A stretch of DNA of 64,000 nucleotides from Pseudomonas putida (GTDB taxonomy: Bacteria; Pseudomonadota; Gammaproteobacteria; Pseudomonadales; Pseudomonadaceae): contig NZ_MNAH01000003.1 in the NCBI RefSeq assembly GCF_001976065.1, positions 778,589-842,588 on the forward strand. The letters are read 5' to 3'. Numbering within the stretch: the first letter of the stretch is position 1; every line of letters starts with the position of its first letter. Made by a program: the position numbers and the translations under genes. Below the pieces are notes generated by a model. It was not told the origin of the DNA. It made no database searches and was given only the letters and a program-made list of their open reading frames with translations. Positions 60,515-64,000 of this stretch are shown here, in pieces.

Positions 60515-60899
60515 GGCGGGCAGCACTCGTTGGCGAACTTTTGAAAGCCGGCGAGTATACCGTAATCAGGCTGTCACGGCAGCCCGCCTGGCGGTCAGCT
60601 CTCGAAATCAGTCGTTCTGCTTGGCCGTAGGCCCGGAAACCCCCCAGGTTTAGACATTTCGGTGCTGCGCATATAGCAACTTACACGACCAAACTAAACG
60701 CAATTTCACAAAATGCTGAAAGCATCTAACAACTTTGTAGGAATTAACTTTCACTAGAAAGGGAGAAGGACTACGAAGTTAGCAATTGCGCAACCAGATC
60801 ATTTCAAACTATAAATAAACCTGCATCGAGCTCGATCGTTAAGCACTTTGCAATGGCAACACCAATATCTAACCTACATTCTAGAAAAGGATTTATCTT
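60515..60899. promoter_or_regulatory. prfB upstream region and left edge of the microcin locus
   Basis: 385 bp. The prfB side (60515-60650) is GC-rich with a TATACT (60559-60554, minus) as a possible prfB -10. From about 60650 the sequence turns AT-rich. A promoter candidate for the microcin operon is TTGCGC (60786-60791) and TATAAA (60810-60815), spacing 18. The open leader up to the precursor has no ORF I can support. Confidence 0.4.
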
Positions 60900-61103
60900 A
60901 TGGATAATGAATACATCTCTGAGTTCGGCGAGATTATTGCTGTAGATTCGCAAAGAAGTTCATATGACCACCCACAAACGAGCTTGGGAGGAAGCTGCGG
61001 TGGGCAAGGTGGTGGTTGCGGCGGATGTGGTGGTGGCGGTTGCAGTGGTGGCAATGGCGGAAGTGGAGGCAGCGGTAACGCCGGCGCACCAGAACGCAAT
61101 TAA
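60900..61103 (+). CDS. mcbA: Microcin B17-like precursor peptide (thiazole/oxazole-modified microcin)
   Basis: The 67-residue precursor has a leader of about 29-30 residues with the motif SEFGEIIAVD (7-16), matching SEFGVVLSVD of the E. coli microcin B17 precursor. The core is rich in Gly with Cys/Ser ring sites: SC at 32-33, C40, C43, CS at 48-49, S55 and S58. It shares GGSCGGQGGGCGGC (30-43) and CSGGNGGSGGSG (48-59) with B17. B17 inhibits DNA gyrase. The RBS AAAAGGA lies 9 nt upstream. Followed by modification genes mcbB, mcbC and mcbD. The symbol is by homology from memory; no alignment tool was run. Confidence 0.93.
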   Translation: MDNEYISEFGEIIAVDSQRSSYDHPQTSLGGSCGGQGGGCGGCGGGGCSGGNGGSGGSGNAGAPERN

Positions 61104-61135
61104 CAACCAAAGCTAGAAACTAGCCCCCCTCCAAA

Positions 61136-61164
61136 GTCGTTACTCTTGGAAAAAGAGTAACGAC
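61136..61164 (+). promoter_or_regulatory. Hairpin between mcbA-like and mcbB-like genes
   Basis: A perfect 12-bp stem (GTCGTTACTCTT / AAGAGTAACGAC) with a 5-nt loop, 33 nt after the precursor stop and 20 nt before the mcbB-like start. It lacks a T-run. Probably it protects the 3' end of the precursor message or attenuates transcription, so that the peptide is made in excess over the enzymes. Confidence 0.6.
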
Positions 61165-61183
61165 CTAAATTCGAAGGAATGAT

Positions 61184-62062
61184 ATGTACTTCATAAGGCC
61201 TTTCGGGCTCACCGACGGCGTTGGTGGCACATTACTAATCGCCCCACATACTTCAATACGCGTAACAGACAAAAACATGATTCGCTTCTTAACAGAGCTT
61301 ACTGGAGATCGAGCCCAGTACTTTCAAAAAGAAGAGTTCAGCGCAGCTTTACGAACCGGAGATATCGACCAGGAAAAGGGAGTGAAATTTCTACAGCAAA
61401 CAGGAATATTAGAAATAGCCTCTGAACACACAAACGAAAACACTCCATTTTCACAATGCGTACTAATCAGCGATCTAAGCTCAATATCAACATTTGAATC
61501 CTCCCTAAGAGCGGATGGCGTAAATCTAGTTACATCATGCACACCCAACAACATCCCCCCAGACGCATTAAAAGACAGCTCATTATTTATTATTTTCCTG
61601 GAGAACTATTCATCTCCAATCATACGAGATCTATACAATAAATGCTCCACACTTAAAAATATCGGATTCATTCAGGCGTACTATTTTTGCCACAATTTTA
61701 AAATTGACGGACTCTTCATGCCATCCATTGGGAGCCCATGTCATTTTTGCCACGTTGACAGATGGCGAAGCCGAGAGCAACGAAGCTTCGGCAACAACAA
61801 AAACTCCTGGCACCAAGTGATCGAACTATTAAGTAGTTACGAAAAAGCGATACCTCCAAGCATTCCCATAACAGATTGCGACCGGATGTTTTCGGCTCAG
61901 GTTCTGCGCCGACGAATTCAGCAATTAGTAGGAATACCTATCAATCGGGTACACCTCGACAATTTTATATCAGCCATAAGCACTGATCTAATTAACTGCA
62001 ACGTATCAAGTGAACCCATCGCTCACTGGCACAGCTGTAGCTGCATGAAAGGAGTGTGGTAA
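61184..62062 (+). CDS. mcbB: McbB-like subunit of the TOMM cyclodehydratase complex (zinc E1-like)
   Basis: The 292-residue protein is close to the 295 of E. coli McbB, which binds the leader and presents the core to McbD. A zinc site fits the CxxC at 186-189 (GSPCHFCHVDRW) with CxC at 285-287 (HSCSCMKGVW). AT-rich codons (ATA, AGA) differ from the core genes. GAAGGAATG gives a good RBS. Assigned by position after the precursor, size and Cys pattern; sequence identity to McbB is probably low. Confidence 0.85.
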   Translation: MYFIRPFGLTDGVGGTLLIAPHTSIRVTDKNMIRFLTELTGDRAQYFQKEEFSAALRTGDIDQEKGVKFLQQTGILEIASEHTNENTPFSQCVLISDLSSISTFESSLRADGVNLVTSCTPNNIPPDALKDSSLFIIFLENYSSPIIRDLYNKCSTLKNIGFIQAYYFCHNFKIDGLFMPSIGSPCHFCHVDRWRSREQRSFGNNKNSWHQVIELLSSYEKAIPPSIPITDCDRMFSAQVLRRRIQQLVGIPINRVHLDNFISAISTDLINCNVSSEPIAHWHSCSCMKGVW

Positions 62063-62064
62063 CC

Positions 62065-62868
62065 ATGGAAAAACCTATTGAGATTTCACCATTTGAGATC
62101 GGACGCTTCACTGACCCTGAAACGTACAACCAAGTAATAGAATTTCATTCAAAAAGCAATTATTCGCTGATACCAGGAATTACCAACAGATGCTACTTAT
62201 CGAGCGCTCCGGACAAAATCCTATCGGAAATGGTCGAGTCAGAGCTATCCATATGGCCAAGCATTAAATCATCAGTCCAATTAACCGGAAAAAGAACATC
62301 TATACTCAGAGACGAATCAGCAGAGTTTTTTGACGATACACAAACGCTTGAGTTTTCGGTAATTGACAAACTGTTAATAGAAAGCTTTAGCGCAAGAAAT
62401 AGCGAAAGCAGAAAGCGTCCTTATCCTTCTGGCGGAGGGCTCTACCCAATTGATGTGTTTGTTTGTCGAGTTTCTGAAAAAATAAGTGACTGGCCAACAG
62501 GAGATAGTATTTTACACCTCCTTCCGCTATCCAAACAATTAGAGTCAATGACCGCCCACTCCCCTGAGAATATTCTTAGCGATCTTTCGGGCGGCGACTC
62601 TGGACTTCTTGGGCGGCCACATTTCGCATTAGTTTATGCAATTTTCTTTGAACGAGCCATCTTCAAATATCGTACGAGAGGCTACCGTCTTGCTTTAATG
62701 GAAGCTGGCTCCATGTATCAAACAGCAGATCTAAACGCAAAAATTCTTGGCCTTCGAAGCCGACCTTGGGCAGGTTTCACTGATTTTCAAGTTGCCAAAA
62801 CCATCGGTATTGATATGAGAAGCATGGCACCTTTAGTCGTGCAATTTTTTGGAAATGCGAGTAATTAA
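62065..62868 (+). CDS. mcbC: McbC-like FMN-dependent azoline dehydrogenase
   Basis: Oxidises thiazolines and oxazolines to thiazoles and oxazoles. The 267-residue nitroreductase-fold protein has the FMN-binding stretch RPYPSGGGLYPIDVF near 118-132 and the catalytic Lys201-Tyr202 (FKYRTRGYRLALMEAG), the same residue numbers as in E. coli McbC. That supports the ATG at 62065 over the GTG at 62056, as does the RBS GAAAGGAG ten nt upstream. It starts 2 nt after the McbB-like stop. Confidence 0.88.
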   Translation: MEKPIEISPFEIGRFTDPETYNQVIEFHSKSNYSLIPGITNRCYLSSAPDKILSEMVESELSIWPSIKSSVQLTGKRTSILRDESAEFFDDTQTLEFSVIDKLLIESFSARNSESRKRPYPSGGGLYPIDVFVCRVSEKISDWPTGDSILHLLPLSKQLESMTAHSPENILSDLSGGDSGLLGRPHFALVYAIFFERAIFKYRTRGYRLALMEAGSMYQTADLNAKILGLRSRPWAGFTDFQVAKTIGIDMRSMAPLVVQFFGNASN

Positions 62869-62869
62869 A

Positions 62870-64000
62870 ATGATAAATTTAGCTCAACCAATCGGATCGA
62901 TTTGGCCTTCCAACCTTATGCTTACCCCACAGATAGCACGCGAACTTCCAGCACTTGCTCAAGCCTTTGATCATCATAGAGTCGCTCCAACAAGTGCTGT
63001 AGGCACTTCACGAGAGGCACTTTGTGGAACTATTGGCGAATTCATGGAACGCCGCCACTTTTACAACGAAGTCACCCCTGAAAAGCTGCTTAGATTAGCT
63101 GATATGATGCCCATTGAAGCAGTACAGACTTATACTGCAGCGCTAACGCAAACCACACAAGAAAAACTCAGACCGTCAATAGAGTCGCATCAATTCTCAT
63201 GCAACCGAGTGTTCAATCTATTTTCCCATGCCATGAGTTATGCTCCCACAGTTTTTATCTCACTATCGAACCATGCCCTACAGGAAGATATCAAGTATCT
63301 ACCTAACAGAGACACGACAGGATGCGCCGCGCACATAAATCTTAACTCTGCCCTTGATGGTGCGTTAAAAGAACTCATCGAAAGACAGTGCCTGCTTCGG
63401 TATTGGATAACCAAACAGGTACCCCAAGAGATAATTATAACCAACGAACTGCAGGGCCTGAAAACCGACACCAGAACTCTAATAAATAAACTTCAGCAGT
63501 CCGGCTCACTAAAGCTATACGACATTACGATACCCGGCTTTCCAGGCTTCGCAGTAATAAGCATATATGGCGCAGATGACAACTCACTAACCGTGCAATA
63601 TTGCACCGGCCTTAGTTATGGATATTCTGCAGAATCGGCAATAGAAAAATCAATAACAGAACTATGGCAAAGTTTTGCTTTTTTGCATTACTTCAAGATT
63701 GGCGGATATGATATTACCGATATCGACGACAGTTATCACCGTCACTTCTGGAAAAGCAACAAAAGAGACACCTACACGCTCATGACAAAAGAAACTCCAC
63801 TTCATGTAATTTCACTCAAGGATTTCCTAGACAAACCAAAAATCACTAGATACGAGCTAGAATCACACCTTAAAACAATCACAAACAATGTATTTGTTTA
63901 TGCTCGAAGTGAGTCACTTATCAGGGGCTTAGTTTGGCTCGTTCGAGTTTTCAGCCCAGCCCTCTTCATACACATGGATTGTTCCAGCCCATTGAATTTC
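62870..64000 (+). CDS. mcbD: YcaO-domain cyclodehydratase, McbD-like (cut by window edge)
   Basis: ATP-dependent heterocyclase that turns core Cys and Ser into azolines. 377 codons are open to the window end, against 396 in E. coli McbD, so only the last residues are missing. It has the YcaO ATP-site motifs SREALCGTIGEFMER (47-61, acidic residues E57 and E60) and ALKELIERQ (165-173, E168 and E171). The start ATG is one base after the McbC-like stop. Codon use is AT-rich as in its neighbours. The transport and immunity genes should follow off the edge. Confidence 0.88.
   Translation, partial: MINLAQPIGSIWPSNLMLTPQIARELPALAQAFDHHRVAPTSAVGTSREALCGTIGEFMERRHFYNEVTPEKLLRLADMMPIEAVQTYTAALTQTTQEKLRPSIESHQFSCNRVFNLFSHAMSYAPTVFISLSNHALQEDIKYLPNRDTTGCAAHINLNSALDGALKELIERQCLLRYWITKQVPQEIIITNELQGLKTDTRTLINKLQQSGSLKLYDITIPGFPGFAVISIYGADDNSLTVQYCTGLSYGYSAESAIEKSITELWQSFAFLHYFKIGGYDITDIDDSYHRHFWKSNKRDTYTLMTKETPLHVISLKDFLDKPKITRYELESHLKTITNNVFVYARSESLIRGLVWLVRVFSPALFIHMDCSSPLNF

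Noticed and set aside
60893..61099. Pro-rich 68-residue frame opposite the microcin precursor
   Set aside because: It is the mirror of the Gly-rich core (Gly codons read as Pro on the other strand) and has no RBS; the plus-strand precursor has leader motif, RBS and matching enzymes.
60900..61103. Possible generic Gly-rich low-complexity protein instead of a microcin
   Set aside because: The leader SEFG motif, exact Cys/Ser ring spacing and the adjacent McbB-, McbC- and YcaO-type genes make a microcin far more likely.

Overview
The window is a stretch of a Pseudomonas chromosome, most likely from the P. fluorescens group. Gene order, protein families and the many short REP-type palindromes all point there. 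Nearly all of it (1 to about 60,650) is GC-rich core genome with tight operons and housekeeping genes. The last 3.3 kb is AT-richer and uses rare codons (ATA, AGA, TTA); it is accessory DNA.

Layout. (1) 1-15,672, minus strand: the conserved run rpsB, tsf, pyrH, frr, uppS, cdsA, dxr, rseP, bamA, skp, lpxD, fabZ, lpxA, lpxB, rnhB, dnaE (cut by the left edge). It joins translation, isoprenoid and lipid A synthesis and outer membrane assembly, and intrinsic terminators divide it into several transcription units. (2) 16,046-26,825: map, glnD, dapC, a Na+/H+ antiporter, an ArsC/Spx-like protein, dapD, the cysteine desulfurase pair csdA-csdE and tcdA. (3) 27,042-32,611: a GH17/GT2 glucan synthase (NdvB-like), dapE, rlmA, a conserved hypothetical gene and a cold-shock gene. 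(4) 32,777-46,897: plsB, a DUF4197 protein, a Fic protein, a MexJK-type RND pump with its divergent TetR repressor, rsmJ, an odd protein with a 44-residue duplication, an extensin-like protein, a PEP mutase/isocitrate lyase family protein and a DUF72 protein. (5) 47,145-60,514: tsaB, adk, ppc, a small conserved protein, a DUF4398 lipoprotein and an OmpA-like lipoprotein (LptF-like) behind a good AlgU-type promoter, a hydrolase, a QEGLA-motif protein, a lipoprotein, a TetR regulator, lysS and prfB with its programmed +1 frameshift.

(6) 60,650-64,000 (right edge): a biosynthetic locus for a thiazole/oxazole-modified microcin of the microcin B17 family. A 67-residue precursor (mcbA-like) is followed by the McbB-like zinc protein, the McbC-like FMN dehydrogenase and a YcaO cyclodehydratase (McbD-like) cut by the window edge. 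The precursor keeps the B17 leader motif and every ring-forming Ser/Cys of B17. It differs in the spacer before the first ring, in the central loop and in the C-terminal tail. This is the most unusual content of the window: a probable DNA gyrase-targeting peptide antibiotic of a diverged type. The export and immunity genes should lie just past the right edge.

At least eleven REP/BIME-like palindromes sit between genes. No tRNA, rRNA, CRISPR array, insertion sequence or prophage was seen.
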